Shown: one piece after another, positions 26,953 to 37,439 of the stretch
How the letters are laid out: each line of letters begins with the position of its first letter
Numbering within the stretch: the stretch's first letter is position 1
Source: Rhodoferax sp.
GTDB lineage: Bacteria; Pseudomonadota; Gammaproteobacteria; Burkholderiales; Burkholderiaceae_C
Assembly: GCF_013297935.1 (NCBI RefSeq)
Contig: NZ_JAAFIX010000001.1
Location: 186,001 to 250,000, forward strand
Reading direction: 5' to 3'
Length of the DNA: 64,000 nt
Notes under the pieces: model-generated
What the model was told of the DNA's origin: nothing
The model's input: the letters and a program-made list of their open reading frames with translations, nothing else
The model's database searches: none
Program-made: the position numbers and the translations under genes

Positions 26953-27930
26953 ATGCATGCCTGGCTATGTGAAAACCCGACCGGCGTTGACGCCTTAACC
27001 TGGACGGAAATGCCCACCCCGACACCGGGAGATGGCGAAGTTCTTTTGGAAATTCACGCGGCCAGTCTGAATTTTCCGGACCTGTTGATCGTTCAGAACA
27101 AATACCAAATGAAACCGGCGCTCCCTTTTGTGCCCGGTTCCGAGTACGCGGGAACCGTGGTGGCTGTGGGTGACGGCGTCAGCCATTTGAAACCGGGACA
27201 GGCCGTCGCCTGTCTGAGCGGCACCGGCGGGTTCGGAACCCACACTATTGCTCCCGCCGCACTGTGCATGCCCCTACCCAAGGGGTTTCCGATGGTGGAT
27301 GCGGCAGCATTCATCATGACCTACGCGACCTCACACCATGCGTTAATTGATCGGGCACAGCTAAAGGCCGGTGAAACGGTGCTGGTCCTCGGGGCCGCAG
27401 GAGGGGTGGGAACCGCCGCCATTCAAGTTGCCAAAGCCATGGGGGCCAAGGTGATAGCGGCAGCCTCTAGCGCAGAAAAATGCGACCTCTGCACCCGCAC
27501 GGGTGCCGATGCGACGGTGAACTACAGCACCGAAAACCTGCGCGAGGCCGTCAAAGCACTGACCGGAGGGCGCGGACCCGACGTCGTCTACGACCCTGTC
27601 GGTGGCGATCTGGCTGAGCCAGCCTTCCGCTCCATTGCATGGCGCGGCCGCTACCTGGTGGTGGGTTTTGCGGCCGGCCCCATCCCTGCACTTCCCTGGA
27701 ATCTTGCACTGCTGAAGGGCGCCTCCCTTGTCGGCGTTTTCTGGGGCGACTTTGCAAAAAAAGAACCAGCGAAAAACGCCGCCATGATGCAAGAACTTGC
27801 CACTTGGTATTTGCAGGGAAAAATTAAGCCAGTCATCGACCGGACTATGCCAATGGCAGACGCCAAGGCAGCTTATGCCCACATGGGTTCGCGCAAGGTG
27901 ATGGGCAAACTGGTTTTGGTGAATACCTGA
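26953..27930 (+). CDS. NADPH:quinone oxidoreductase-like MDR family protein
   Basis: A 325-residue zinc-free medium-chain dehydrogenase/reductase. It shows the N-terminal GroES-like fold (VLLEIHAASLNFPDLLIVQ, VPGSEYAGTVVAVGDGVSHL) and the nucleotide-binding motif VLGAAGGVGTAAIQVAKAMG. It lacks the Cys/His zinc ligands of alcohol dehydrogenases. It probably reduces quinones or enones with NADPH. The ATG at 26953 follows a GGAG site; the TTG at 26926 is less likely. Confidence 0.9.
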   Translation: MHAWLCENPTGVDALTWTEMPTPTPGDGEVLLEIHAASLNFPDLLIVQNKYQMKPALPFVPGSEYAGTVVAVGDGVSHLKPGQAVACLSGTGGFGTHTIAPAALCMPLPKGFPMVDAAAFIMTYATSHHALIDRAQLKAGETVLVLGAAGGVGTAAIQVAKAMGAKVIAAASSAEKCDLCTRTGADATVNYSTENLREAVKALTGGRGPDVVYDPVGGDLAEPAFRSIAWRGRYLVVGFAAGPIPALPWNLALLKGASLVGVFWGDFAKKEPAKNAAMMQELATWYLQGKIKPVIDRTMPMADAKAAYAHMGSRKVMGKLVLVNT

Positions 27931-28023
27931 AGACTTGAAGGCCTGACGGGTTAATCCGGCGAGGGAAGTTTGTAGAAACGCCTTCGCACCGGTTCCCGAA
28001 TAGAGGAATCAACAAAGCAAAAA

Positions 28024-28052
28024 GCCCGCTAACTTTCGCTAGCGGGCTTTTT
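28024..28052. terminator. Bidirectional intrinsic terminator
   Basis: GCCCGCTA and TAGCGGGC pair around a short loop, with A-run before and T-run after. It serves the tRNA-His transcript on the minus strand and the quinone reductase-like gene on the plus strand. Confidence 0.9.
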
Positions 28053-28057
28053 TATTT

Positions 28058-28134
28058 TGGGGTGGCTGATGGGGCTCGAACCCACGACAACAGGAATCAC
28101 AATCCTGGACTCTACCAACTGAGCTACAGCCACC
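28058..28134 (-). tRNA. tRNA-His (GTG)
   Basis: On the minus strand the gene starts GGTGGCTGTAGCTCAGTTGG and has anticodon loop TTGTGAT (anticodon GTG). T arm GTGGGTTCGAGCCCC is followed by AGCCACC and an encoded CCA. The C discriminator and the 5' G fit histidine tRNA. It lies between ppiD and a terminator. Confidence 0.97.
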
Positions 28135-28193
28135 GTAGAGCTAAATTATAACCCGAAAAAAAGTCCTTTTTCCCGAGTGCGCCCAGATTCGAT

Positions 28194-30092
28194 TCAGGGT
28201 GCGGCAACCTTCATTTGGACCTTAAAGCGCTGCTTCAGGCTCTCGTAATAGGCCGTGCTCTCCGCTGCGGCAACCCATTGAGAGTACTGCGCTTGCTCTT
28301 GTTTTGCCTTTGCTTCTTCTACCGCCGCGCGTTGCATGACCTTGTTGACGCGAACCACCGCGTAACCCTGAGTACCCAGGTCAGCGCCGACCACAACAGG
28401 CAGCTTAGAGGGGTTCGCACGCAGTGCAGCATCTACTACAGAACCTAGTTGACCCTGGGGAGCATCACGGGACACGGTAATCGCAGCCGAAAAATTCCCA
28501 GCAGTGGGGTTGCTCTGCGCAGCGGCCAGCTTATCAGCGCCTTCTTTTTTAGCCTGCTCCAAAGCACGACTTGCAATCAAGCGCTCACGAACCAGCGGCT
28601 TGACCTCTGCGAGGGTCAGCGCTCGGGCCGGGTTGTAGGAAACCACGCGCGCCGATACCAGTTGGTTCGCACCCAACTCCAAAGCCTCTGTGTTGCGCTT
28701 TTTCTCCAGAGAATCTGCATTAAAAATAGCTTCAAGCAAACGGCTGTTGGCCAGAGGTCCGGTGGCACCAGGTTGCGCCTGACGCTGAACGTTGTTTGCA
28801 GTCTTGACTTCCAACTTCAAACGTTCTGCTACCGGCTTCAGACTGTCTGATTGCTCGTAGACGCCGTTGGTGAATGATTCAGCGGCTTCAGCGAATTTGC
28901 GCTGCGCCAACTGGGCGCGCAGTTCGGGCTCGAAACTAGCTTTTGCTTCATCAAAAGTCGGTTGCTTCGCACCTTTGATATCTACCAATTTGATGATGTG
29001 GAAGCCAAAGTCGGACTCCACCACTTCGCTAATTTCTCCCTTTTTCAATGCAAATGCAGCATCTTCAAAAGGCTTCACCATGGCACCGCGGCCAAAGTAG
29101 TCGAGGTCTCCGCCGCGAACAGCAGAACCCGCGTCTTGGGAGTTCTTCTTGGCGAGCTCTGCAAAAGAATCAGGGGCTTTGCGTGCTTGCGCAAGCAAGG
29201 CAGTCGCACGCTCTTTCGCCTTGGCACGGTCCGCCGCCGCCATGTCCTTGGGTGCATTGATCAGAATGTGGCTGGCACGGCGCTCTTCCTTCCCACTCAA
29301 GCGGCTTGCATTTTGCTCAAAGTAGGCGCGCAAATCAGCCTCGCTTACCACGACTGTCTTTTTCAGCGCCTCAAGATCCAGCACCAAGTACTCGATGTTG
29401 GCAGTTTCCACTGATTGGAACTGCGCCGTGTTGGCTTGAAAATAAGCCTCCAGGTCTGCGTCAGAAGGATTCAACTTGGCAAGGTAATCTGCCGGATTGA
29501 AGCGCAACACCTGGATTTCCCGGCGCTCGAAAAACGCATTCAGTGCAATATCGGACAAGGCCTTGGGTGAGAACGCAGTCGAAGAGACTGCAGATTCAAC
29601 TTGCATCAAAGACAAGTCACGGCGTACGCGGGCCTCAAAGCCCTCGGGCGTGAGGCCTTGGCTAGCCGCTAGTTGACGGTAGCGCTCCATATCCAGGGTG
29701 CCATCGGCTTTGCGCAAGCCGGCAATCGTCGGGTTTTGCTGCAACTCGCGCGCCAGACGTGCATTGCTCATTGTCAAATGGGCTGACTCCACCGCCTCCG
29801 CCATTACCTTGTCACGCACCAGACGCTCCAGCGTAGCGTAACGGGCTTCGGGGGAATCCAAGAGCTTTGGATCCAAATTAGGCACCGAAGAGCGCAAACG
29901 ATCCGACTCATTCTTGTGCGCAAAATCCCACTCTTCGCGTGTGATCTTGACGTTGCCAACGGTCGCGACCGTCTCGCCCTGCCCTGCCATGCTCTTGTAG
30001 CCATCAACACCCACCAACACGAAGGCGGGAATGATCAGCAAGAACATCAAGAACATCAACACCTTGGTGTGCTTGCGAACAAAATCAAACAT
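28194..30092 (-). CDS. ppiD: Periplasmic folding chaperone PpiD
   Basis: A 632-residue membrane-anchored chaperone/peptidyl-prolyl isomerase. It has one N-terminal transmembrane helix ([20 protein letters not shown]), a SurA-like N domain, and a parvulin domain (about 265-365; [45 protein letters not shown]). It helps nascent outer-membrane and periplasmic proteins leave the Sec translocon. Location next to hupB is typical of proteobacteria. Confidence 0.95.
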   Translation of the reverse strand: MFDFVRKHTKVLMFLMFLLIIPAFVLVGVDGYKSMAGQGETVATVGNVKITREEWDFAHKNESDRLRSSVPNLDPKLLDSPEARYATLERLVRDKVMAEAVESAHLTMSNARLARELQQNPTIAGLRKADGTLDMERYRQLAASQGLTPEGFEARVRRDLSLMQVESAVSSTAFSPKALSDIALNAFFERREIQVLRFNPADYLAKLNPSDADLEAYFQANTAQFQSVETANIEYLVLDLEALKKTVVVSEADLRAYFEQNASRLSGKEERRASHILINAPKDMAAADRAKAKERATALLAQARKAPDSFAELAKKNSQDAGSAVRGGDLDYFGRGAMVKPFEDAAFALKKGEISEVVESDFGFHIIKLVDIKGAKQPTFDEAKASFEPELRAQLAQRKFAEAAESFTNGVYEQSDSLKPVAERLKLEVKTANNVQRQAQPGATGPLANSRLLEAIFNADSLEKKRNTEALELGANQLVSARVVSYNPARALTLAEVKPLVRERLIASRALEQAKKEGADKLAAAQSNPTAGNFSAAITVSRDAPQGQLGSVVDAALRANPSKLPVVVGADLGTQGYAVVRVNKVMQRAAVEEAKAKQEQAQYSQWVAAAESTAYYESLKQRFKVQMKVAAP

Positions 30093-30116
30093 GCGCTAAC
30101 TCTCCATTTGAACAAC

Positions 30117-30146
30117 AAAAAAGGCGAACAATTTGTTCGCCTTTGC
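30117..30146 (-). terminator. Intrinsic terminator after tRNA-Val
   Basis: On the minus strand GGCGAAC/GTTCGCC with an AAATT loop is followed by a T-run. It ends the hupB/tRNA-Val transcript before ppiD. Confidence 0.88.
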
Positions 30147-30156
30147 TGGGTAGGGG

Positions 30157-30232
30157 TGGTGGGTGATGACGGGCTCGAACCGCCGACATTCTGCGTGTAA
30201 GGCAGACGCTCTACCAACTGAGCTAATCACCC
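30157..30232 (-). tRNA. tRNA-Val (TAC)
   Basis: On the minus strand it starts GGGTGATTAGCTCAGTTGGT, has anticodon TAC within CCTTACACG, T arm GGCGGTTCGAGCCCGTC and ends ATCACCC-A with encoded CCA. It lies 16 bp after hupB. Confidence 0.97.
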
Positions 30233-30248
30233 TCCCGATAACCGGATT

Positions 30249-30521
30249 TCAGTTCAGGGCATCTTTCAATGCTTTGCCTGGACGGAACTTTGGAACCTTG
30301 GCGGCTTTGATTTTAATCGCATCGCCGGTGCGAGGATTGCGACCTGTACGTGCAGCGCGCTTGCCCACTGCAAATGTACCAAAACCTACGAGCGACACTG
30401 TACCGCCTTTTTTCAGGGTGGTCTTCACTGCGCCGATAGTGGATTCCAAAGCGCGTGTAGCAGCAGCCTTAGAAATATCTGCGTGCTTGGCAATGTGCTC
30501 GATCAATTCTGTTTTGTTCAC
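30249..30521 (-). CDS. hupB: DNA-binding protein HU-beta
   Basis: A 90-residue histone-like nucleoid protein. It matches HU from [20 protein letters not shown] through the DNA-contacting arm [19 protein letters not shown]. It bends and compacts DNA as a dimer. It is followed by tRNA-Val. The 235 bp upstream (30522-30756) hold its promoter region; I see no gene there. Confidence 0.97.
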   Translation of the reverse strand: MNKTELIEHIAKHADISKAAATRALESTIGAVKTTLKKGGTVSLVGFGTFAVGKRAARTGRNPRTGDAIKIKAAKVPKFRPGKALKDALN

Positions 30522-30756
30522 AAGGGCCCCTTAATCGGAAACGGAGTTAGACAATGTCTCTTCAAATTTCTGGTGGGTCGTATCTGCACACATCCGCTCT
30601 GCGGGAGGCTACGAACCACGCTTTGTGCATCTGTTTTCAAACAGTGCGGAGGCAAATTCTAGACCGAAATCAAGGCCCTTCTCGCCGATGCTTAATTTTT
30701 TTATTGTGCGTAATTGTCAGTGGACTGAAAGGTGAATCTGAGGCAGTTAGCAGCAT

Positions 30757-31332
30757 TCACTGTGCACGTGCACGAATTTCAGGAATCGCTTTTTGCAGGT
30801 AGTACACCATCGACCAGACTGTCAAAACAGCAGCAATCCAGATCAACCACACTCCGCAGAGATGGGTGTCAATCACCCCGAACAACATGCCATCGAATAG
30901 CAGAAACGGAATAGCCACCATCTGGACCACCGTCTTGAGTTTGCCGATCATGTGGACCGCGACACTCTTGCTCGCGCCAATCTGGGCCATCCATTCGCGC
31001 AGGGCGGAGATAGCGATTTCCCGCCCGATGATGATCAGCGCCACGAATACATCTGCCCGCTGCAAATGCACCAGCACCAGGACACAGGCGCAGACTAAAA
31101 ACTTATCCGCCACCGGATCCAAAAAAGCACCAAATGAAGAGGCCTGATTAAGCTTGCGCGCCAGATAACCATCAAGCCAATCGGTCGCCGCGAACAACAC
31201 GAACATGACGGTCGCAACGAGATTTTTATCGTAATCGCTGGCCATGCTACCGGGCAGGTAGAACACGCCCACAATGAGGGGAATCGCGAAAATCCGCGCC
31301 CAGGTCATGATGGTGGGGATGGTGGTAAACAT
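30757..31332 (-). CDS. pgsA: CDP-diacylglycerol-glycerol-3-phosphate 3-phosphatidyltransferase
   Basis: A 191-residue inner-membrane enzyme committing CDP-diacylglycerol to phosphatidylglycerol. The CDP-alcohol phosphotransferase motif is DWLDGYLARKLNQ followed by FGAFLDPVADK. The ATG at 31332 gives the family N-terminus (MFTTIPTIMTWARI). It lies 19 bp after uvrC, the usual uvrC-pgsA pair. Confidence 0.95.
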   Translation of the reverse strand: MFTTIPTIMTWARIFAIPLIVGVFYLPGSMASDYDKNLVATVMFVLFAATDWLDGYLARKLNQASSFGAFLDPVADKFLVCACVLVLVHLQRADVFVALIIIGREIAISALREWMAQIGASKSVAVHMIGKLKTVVQMVAIPFLLFDGMLFGVIDTHLCGVWLIWIAAVLTVWSMVYYLQKAIPEIRARAQ

Positions 31333-31351
31333 GTCAGGATTGTGGCACGGC

Positions 31352-33322
31352 TTAATGCAGCGCCCGGTAGATTTCCTCCGCCAATTCGCGAGAGATTCCA
31401 TCGACTGAGGCGATGTCTTGGGCACTGGCCTGCTCCACGCCGCGCACCCCGCCGAAACGCTGCAGCAAGCGGGCCCGTCGCTTTGGACCGATTCCAGGAA
31501 TCTCCTCCAACTTGCTGCCGCCGGTCCGGACCTTGGCTCTGGCAGCCCGCATGCCGGTAATCGCAAAACGGTGTGCTTCGTCGCGAATTTGCGCCACCAG
31601 CATGAGCGCCGCTGAGTCGGCGCCCAAGTACACCTTGTCGCGCCCGTCGGCGAACACCAACTCCTCCAAACCGACCTTCCGCCCCTCCCCTTTTTCTACG
31701 CCAACGATCAGCGATAGATCCAGTCCCAAGGTCTGAAACACTTCCTTGGCCATGGAGACTTGACCCTTTCCCCCATCCACCAGCACCAGGTCCGGCAAGC
31801 GCGCGCTGCCCGTCGGTGCACTCCCGCTGTGCTTGGCTTCCCGCAGCGCTTCAGCAAGCTTGCTGTAACGCCGGGTTAGCACCTGCCGCATCGCCGCGTA
31901 GTCATCCCCGCCGGTAATACCGTCAATATTGAAACGCCGGTACTCCGCGTTTTGCATTTTGTGCTGCTGGAACACCACACACGAGGCCTGGGTTGCCTCG
32001 CCTGCGGTGTGTGAGATGTCGAAGCATTCAATCCGCAAGTCATCGAGGTTGTCCATGGCCAGATCCAGCGCGTCGGCCAAGGCCCGTGTCCGGGCCTGCT
32101 GGGAACCCTCTTCGGACAGCAAGCGCGCCAACTGAAGGGCCGCATTGGTCTGAGCCATGTCCAACCAAGCCCGCCGCTGCTCCCGCGGCTGATGTACCGC
32201 ACTGGCCTTCACACCGGTTTGCTCTGCGAGTGCCTGCATCAGCGCTTTGCTGACCGGCTCACTCACCACCAGCACCGACGGCATAGGAACCTGCAAATAG
32301 TGCTGGGCAATGAATGCCTCCAGAACCTGGGCCTCTACGGAAGAGGCTCGCATGCTCTCCTCCACGGTTTCCATGAGCGAGGCATCTTCAACATGCACCG
32401 GAAAATAAGGGCGATCTCCCAGGTGCCGCCCGCCGCGCACCATGGCGAGGTTTACGCAGGCTTTGCCGCCCTGAACCTTGACCGCAAGAATGTCCACATC
32501 GCGGTCCGACACGTTGTCGACCGATTGCTGGTGCAGCACATTCGAGAGCGCCGCCACCTGATTGCGCAACTCGGCCGCTTTCTCAAACTCCAGTTTGTCG
32601 GCATGGGCCATCATCCGGGTTTCGAGTCCGCGCATGACATCTTGCGCCTCCCCCCGCAAAAAACGCTCGGCATTCGCAACATCCTGCGCATAGTCCAAGG
32701 GTTGGATGTGCCCGACACAGGGCCCTGAGCAACGCTTGATTTGGTAAAGCAGGCAAGGCCGGGTGCGGTTGGCAAAAATGGAGTCTTCGCAGGTGCGCAG
32801 ACGGAACACTTTTTGCATCAGCAGGATGGCCTCTTTGACGGCCCAAGCACTCGGGTACGGCCCGAAATAGCGGTGCTTTTTCTCCACCGCCCCACGGTAA
32901 TACGACACACGGGCAAACTCCACCGGCTGCGGCGCACGGGCAGACACCGGTGACTCCGCAGGCGCCATGTTCTTGGGCACAGGCGGCGTGCAAGTCATCT
33001 TGAGGTAGGGGTAGCTTTTGTCGTCCCTGAACAGGATGTTGTACTTCGGGTTCAGCGTCTTGATGAGGTTGTTTTCCAGCAGCAAGGCCTCGGCCTCAGA
33101 GCGCACCACCGTGGTCTCCATGCGCACAATCTTGCTCACCATGTGGCCGATACGGGTGCCGCCATGATTTTTCTGGAAATAGCTGCTCACCCGCTTCTTC
33201 AAGCTGATCGCTTTCCCCACATACAGGACCTGGCCTTCGGCATCGAAATAGCGGTACACGCCGGGCAAAGACGGCAGGGCTGCCACTTCGCGCAGCAGCT
33301 CTTCGGGATGGGTTTCACTCAT
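31352..33322 (-). CDS. uvrC: Excinuclease ABC subunit C
   Basis: A 656-residue nuclease that makes both incisions in nucleotide excision repair. Domains in order: GIY-YIG 3' nuclease (about 15-95; [20 protein letters not shown]), Cys-rich linker ([15 protein letters not shown]), UVR motif, RNase H-like 5' nuclease domain ([21 protein letters not shown]) and C-terminal helix-hairpin-helix ([20 protein letters not shown]). Length is typical. Confidence 0.97.
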   Translation of the reverse strand: MSETHPEELLREVAALPSLPGVYRYFDAEGQVLYVGKAISLKKRVSSYFQKNHGGTRIGHMVSKIVRMETTVVRSEAEALLLENNLIKTLNPKYNILFRDDKSYPYLKMTCTPPVPKNMAPAESPVSARAPQPVEFARVSYYRGAVEKKHRYFGPYPSAWAVKEAILLMQKVFRLRTCEDSIFANRTRPCLLYQIKRCSGPCVGHIQPLDYAQDVANAERFLRGEAQDVMRGLETRMMAHADKLEFEKAAELRNQVAALSNVLHQQSVDNVSDRDVDILAVKVQGGKACVNLAMVRGGRHLGDRPYFPVHVEDASLMETVEESMRASSVEAQVLEAFIAQHYLQVPMPSVLVVSEPVSKALMQALAEQTGVKASAVHQPREQRRAWLDMAQTNAALQLARLLSEEGSQQARTRALADALDLAMDNLDDLRIECFDISHTAGEATQASCVVFQQHKMQNAEYRRFNIDGITGGDDYAAMRQVLTRRYSKLAEALREAKHSGSAPTGSARLPDLVLVDGGKGQVSMAKEVFQTLGLDLSLIVGVEKGEGRKVGLEELVFADGRDKVYLGADSAALMLVAQIRDEAHRFAITGMRAARAKVRTGGSKLEEIPGIGPKRRARLLQRFGGVRGVEQASAQDIASVDGISRELAEEIYRALH

Positions 33323-33370
33323 GGGGCGCTATTGTCAGCCCAGTGGCCGGGCTTGTGCACAATCGGGCGC

Positions 33371-34576
33371 ATGTCCTTGCCCGCCCACCTGTTGCCTCCT
33401 GACGCCCCATTAACGAACCTGCCCCACTCCCAGTGGGAAGTGTTTTGCCGGGTCATCGACAATTTTGGCGATATCGGCGTGTGCTGGCGCCTGTGCGCAG
33501 ACCTTGCGAGCCGCGGGCACCACGTTCGCCTGTGGGCCGACGACAGCAGCCCGCTCCAATGGATGGCGCCCGGTGCACTCGAGGGCACATGGCCCGGAGT
33601 GCAGGTACTGGATTGGGCCCTTAGCCACAACAGCGCCTATGTTGCGAGCCTGCCACCGGCCACGGTGTGGATTGAAGGGTTCGGCTGCGAAATTGCTCCT
33701 GAATTTATAGCGGCATGCGCAGATTTTATAAGGGCCGGAAGCGAAAATCACTTCAAACCACCGGTCTGGATCAACTTAGAGTACCTTTCCGCCGAGAGCT
33801 ATGTTGAGCGCTGCCATGCCCTGCCCTCACCGGTGATGCAAGGCCCCGCAAAGGGCTGGACCAAGAACTTTTATTACCCCGGCTTTACGCAAGGAACCGG
33901 GGGGCTGTTGCGCGAGCCGGCATTGCTTCAGGACGAGGCAAACTGGGGACCAACTGAGCGCACTGCCTGGCTCCAGGTCCATGGAGTGGCATGGCAGGGT
34001 GAGCGCCTCATCAGCTTGTTTTGCTACGAGCCCCCTGCCCTCGGTGCCGCACTGGCGCATTGGATGGCCGGCCCCGAGCCCACTCTCCTTTTGGTGACGC
34101 CGGGGCGGGCTACCCGCGCGGTGAAAGCCATTTGGACCGAAGCGCTGGCTGCAGCGGGCTTGCAAGACGGCCAAGGGCATTTGCGGGTTCATTACCTGCC
34201 CTTACTCAGCCAAACCGAATTTGACGGCTTGCTGGGCAGCTGCGATGTCAATCTGGTGCGGGGCGAAGACTCGCTGGTGCGCGCGCTCTGGGCAGGCAAG
34301 CCGTTCATCTGGAACATTTACCCCCAGGACGACGGCGCCCACGCCGACAAACTGCAGGCCTTTCTGGACTGCCTGAATGCGCCGCCTTCACTGCGCGCAC
34401 TTCACGGCGCGTGGAATGGGGTCGCACTGGCGGGCGAGGCTGACGGCAAACCGTGGGACTGGAACACTTTGCACGCCGCAGAAATGCTCGCAGCCGCGCA
34501 AAACTGGCGCAGCCGGCTCATGGCGCAGCCCGATCTGGTCAGCCAGCTCCTCAATTTCGTAGAGAAAAAGCGATAA
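33371..34576 (+). CDS. earP: EF-P arginine rhamnosyltransferase EarP
   Basis: A 401-residue glycosyltransferase that transfers rhamnose from dTDP-rhamnose to Arg32 of EF-P. Conserved features include the N-terminal [20 protein letters not shown] with the catalytic Asp region, [15 protein letters not shown], and a C-terminal donor site ([20 protein letters not shown]). The ATG at 33371 fits the family. The efp gene, whose product has Arg32, lies 106 bp downstream. A surface loop (residues 108-127) is encoded by dispersed repeat copy 6. Confidence 0.95.
   Translation: MSLPAHLLPPDAPLTNLPHSQWEVFCRVIDNFGDIGVCWRLCADLASRGHHVRLWADDSSPLQWMAPGALEGTWPGVQVLDWALSHNSAYVASLPPATVWIEGFGCEIAPEFIAACADFIRAGSENHFKPPVWINLEYLSAESYVERCHALPSPVMQGPAKGWTKNFYYPGFTQGTGGLLREPALLQDEANWGPTERTAWLQVHGVAWQGERLISLFCYEPPALGAALAHWMAGPEPTLLLVTPGRATRAVKAIWTEALAAAGLQDGQGHLRVHYLPLLSQTEFDGLLGSCDVNLVRGEDSLVRALWAGKPFIWNIYPQDDGAHADKLQAFLDCLNAPPSLRALHGAWNGVALAGEADGKPWDWNTLHAAEMLAAAQNWRSRLMAQPDLVSQLLNFVEKKR
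33692..33748 (+). repeat. Dispersed repeat, copy 6 (inside earP)
   Basis: TTGCTCCTGAATTTATAGCG, GCATGCGCAGATTTTATAAG and GGCCGGAAGCG follow the repeat order but are more diverged than copies 3 and 5. The encoded segment ([12 protein letters not shown]) is in frame and in the same reading frame as copy 10. It sits in a variable loop before [11 protein letters not shown]. Confidence 0.68.
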
Positions 34577-34682
34577 AATACGAGGCTTTGCTGAATTTGC
34601 CGCCCGAGTTTTGGGGCGATTCATGCCCCGCCGCAGACTGCGGCCTACAGTCGCCACTCGCGACACTCGCTCTAGCAACCCT

Positions 34683-35237
34683 ATGAAAATCGCACAAGAA
34701 ATCCGCGCCGGCAACGTGATCATGCACGGCAAAGACCCCATGGTCGTCCTGAAAACCGAATACAGCCGCGGCGGCCGCAACTCTGCCACCGTGCGCATGA
34801 AGCTCAAGAGCCTGATCGCCAACTTCGGTACCGAAGTGGTGTTCAAGGCCGACGACAAGATGGACCAGATCATTCTGGACAAGAAGGATTGCACCTACTC
34901 CTACTTTGCAGATCCTCTGTACGTCTGGATGGATGCTGACTACAACCAGTATGAAGTCGAATCCGAAAACATGGGCGACGCCCTGAACTACCTCGAAGAC
35001 GGCATGACCGCCGAAGTGGTGTTCTACGAAGGCAAGGCCATTTCTGTGGAACTGCCAACCAGCGTCGTTCGCGAAATCACCTGGACTGAGCCCGCTGTGA
35101 AGGGTGACACCTCCGGCAAGGTGCTCAAGCCTGCCAAGATCGCAACCGGCTTCGAAATCGGCGTGCCAATTTTCGTGGCACAAAACGACAAGGTCGAAAT
35201 CGACACCCGCACCGGCGAATACCGCAAGCGCGTCTGA
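34683..35237 (+). CDS. efp: Elongation factor P
   Basis: A 184-residue translation factor that relieves ribosome stalling at polyproline. The three beta-barrel domains have normal length. The tip residue is Arg32 (YSRGGRNSA), the substrate of EarP, not the lysine modified by EpmA in E. coli. The ATG at 34683 ([16 protein letters not shown]) is the family start. A nine-proline lipoprotein (21391) in this window is a likely client. Confidence 0.97.
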   Translation: MKIAQEIRAGNVIMHGKDPMVVLKTEYSRGGRNSATVRMKLKSLIANFGTEVVFKADDKMDQIILDKKDCTYSYFADPLYVWMDADYNQYEVESENMGDALNYLEDGMTAEVVFYEGKAISVELPTSVVREITWTEPAVKGDTSGKVLKPAKIATGFEIGVPIFVAQNDKVEIDTRTGEYRKRV

Positions 35238-35278
35238 TACCCGCCTGAAGCGAGCGGGCAACCCCTCGCCTCCAGAAA

Positions 35279-35304
35279 ACAAGCTCCTTCGGGAGCTTTT
35301 TTTA
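35279..35304 (+). terminator. Intrinsic terminator after efp
   Basis: The stem AAGCTCC/GGGAGCTT with a TTC loop is followed by a T-run. Confidence 0.88.
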
Positions 35305-35379
35305 TGGGCCCAAACACCCGAGACAACATGGCATGCCCCTTGCGTTCAAAGTGCCTCGAAACTACCGCACAATGAAGCC

Positions 35380-36249
35380 ATGGAAAACACCCAAAACCTC
35401 AACGAAAGCCGCATCGCCAACGCTTGGGCGGATCTGCAAAACCATTCTGACCAAGGCGGTGCGCTCGACACCGACGCTTACCGCTTGGCATTTGCGGACC
35501 CCGAGTTTTTGCTGCGCCGCGAGACACGCGGTATCCGCATCCAGCTCGAAATGCTCAAGCCCGACCTCGACCAGGCGGCACAAGGCGTGGACAACACGGT
35601 CGTGGTTTTCGGGAGCGCGCGCTTCCCCTCGCCCGAAGAAGCCAGCGCTGCACTCGAAGCCGCCACGGCCAGCGGCGACGCGCAGGAAATGGCCGTTGCC
35701 CAGCGTCACATGCGCAACTCCAAGCACTATGACAACGCGCGCCTGTTTGCCCGCTTGGTTGCCGGCCACAGCGCACGCAAGCCACGCGAAGAGCGCCTGT
35801 TCATTTGCACCGGTGGCGGCCCCGGCATCATGGAAGCGGCCAACCGGGGTGCCCATGAAATGGGTGCCCTCACGCCGGGGCTCAACATCACCCTGCCGCA
35901 CGAGCAGCGTGCCAACCCCTACGTCACACCGAGCCTGAGCTTCAAGTTCCATTACTTTGCCACCCGCAAAATGCATTTCATGATGCGCGCCAAAGCACTG
36001 GTGGCGTTTCCGGGCGGCTTCGGCACCTTAGATGAACTGTTCGAAGTCATCACCCTGGTTCAGACCAAAAAAGCCAAGCCGGTGCCTATCATCCTGTTCG
36101 GCACCGACTATTGGAAACGCCTGATCAACATGGACGTGTTGGTCGAAGAAGGCGCGATTTCCCCCGGCGACCTCGACTTGCTGAAATACACCGACGACCC
36201 CGAAGAGGCCTGGGAATTTATCCGGACCTTCTACGGACTGCCGCTCTGA
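35380..36249 (+). CDS. LOG family protein (TIGR00730-like)
   Basis: A 289-residue Rossmann-fold protein with the LOG motifs GGGPGIMEAANRGA and PGGFGTLDELFE. LOG proteins release cytokinin-type bases from nucleoside monophosphates, and many bacterial members act as AMP or nucleotide nucleosidases. The extended N-terminal half, about 90 residues before the fold, is seen in the larger bacterial subgroup. It ends convergently with, and overlaps by 19 bp, the MFS gene. Confidence 0.87.
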   Translation: MENTQNLNESRIANAWADLQNHSDQGGALDTDAYRLAFADPEFLLRRETRGIRIQLEMLKPDLDQAAQGVDNTVVVFGSARFPSPEEASAALEAATASGDAQEMAVAQRHMRNSKHYDNARLFARLVAGHSARKPREERLFICTGGGPGIMEAANRGAHEMGALTPGLNITLPHEQRANPYVTPSLSFKFHYFATRKMHFMMRAKALVAFPGGFGTLDELFEVITLVQTKKAKPVPIILFGTDYWKRLINMDVLVEEGAISPGDLDLLKYTDDPEEAWEFIRTFYGLPL

Positions 36250-37439
36250 GTTCCGGCACGCAGCCCAAAGGCTGCGTGTGAGCCCAGCCCCACGAGGGCG
36301 CCCACGGTCCAAAACACCACCGAGACCCCCACCACCACGCCAGCGGTGCCAAAAAACATGGGCATCAGCACGCTGGAGAGATTGATGGTCATCAAGCGCA
36401 GCGCAATGGCTTGGCCGTGCAAGGCATGGGGGGTGATCTGGTGCAAGGTGCTCATGATCATGGGTTGCACCGTACCCAGTGTCAGCCCCAGCAGCACCGA
36501 GCAGGCGCCCATGGCCCACGGGGTGGGCATGAAGGGATAGACGGCAAACAAGACTGCCGTGATCACCATGGCACTAGTCACCACCGCCCACTCCCGCAAA
36601 CGGGCTGCCATCAGCGGCAGGAACACACGAACCACCGCCGCAGCCACGGCAAACGCACCGAGGATGGTCCCGATCACCGAGGCACTAAAGCCCCGCTCGT
36701 GCCCCAACACCGGCACCACAAAGGTGTGTACATCCCAGCAGCTCGAAAGTAGCCAGTTCACCAGCAACAGCCGGCGCATCATCGGGTCACGCAGCAAAGG
36801 CCATGCGCTGGCCGGGCCGCCCGCCGGCTGCGGCACCCGCTGCAGCTCCTGGCTGGAGCGCACACACCACCACGCTAGACATGGCAACAAGGCGGTGAAA
36901 GCAAATGCAACGGTGAAACCCTGTGCATCGGCCACCTGCCCCCCGGACCAGACGCCCGCATGGTCAATCAACAAACCCGCACACACCGGCCCTAAAAAGT
37001 TGGACACCGCAGGCCCGATGGAGAGCCAGCTGAACACACGGCGCAGGTCGGTGGCATCGGCAGCCGCCCGACCGACATGGCGTTGCAAGGCAATTGCAGC
37101 AGCCCCTGTGGCACCGCCCATCATCAACGCCGCAATGCACAACGCTTCAAAGCTGGGAAACAGCACGGCGACCACAGGCCCGGCCATGGAGGCACCCACG
37201 GCCCACGATACCGGCTTGCGCAAGCCATGGCGGTCCGCAAACCGCCCGGCCGGCAATGCCAGAAACACTTGCGACAGGGAGAACAGCGACAGCAAAGAGC
37301 CCACCGCCAAGGGCCCGTACCCTTGCTGCAAGGCCCACAGCGGAGCCGCCAAGCGCATGCCTGCCATGCTGGCATGCAGGCAGACATGGCCTGAGATGAG
37401 CCGCAACAAGGCCCAAGGACTCTGCGCTGGAGGTGTCAT
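36231..37439 (-). CDS. Major facilitator superfamily transporter
   Basis: A 402-residue membrane protein with about 12 hydrophobic segments. An MFS signature lies after helix 2 (ALPAGRFADRHGLRKP). The substrate is unknown; the set-up resembles drug or metabolite exporters. It starts at an ATGA overlap with rmuC and so is probably co-translated with it. Confidence 0.87.
   Translation of the reverse strand: MTPPAQSPWALLRLISGHVCLHASMAGMRLAAPLWALQQGYGPLAVGSLLSLFSLSQVFLALPAGRFADRHGLRKPVSWAVGASMAGPVVAVLFPSFEALCIAALMMGGATGAAAIALQRHVGRAAADATDLRRVFSWLSIGPAVSNFLGPVCAGLLIDHAGVWSGGQVADAQGFTVAFAFTALLPCLAWWCVRSSQELQRVPQPAGGPASAWPLLRDPMMRRLLLVNWLLSSCWDVHTFVVPVLGHERGFSASVIGTILGAFAVAAAVVRVFLPLMAARLREWAVVTSAMVITAVLFAVYPFMPTPWAMGACSVLLGLTLGTVQPMIMSTLHQITPHALHGQAIALRLMTINLSSVLMPMFFGTAGVVVGVSVVFWTVGALVGLGSHAAFGLRAGTQSGSP

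Noticed and set aside
36231..36249. Overlap of the LOG and MFS genes as a possible frameshift
   Set aside because: Both reading frames are complete and the 19-bp convergent overlap is ordinary.
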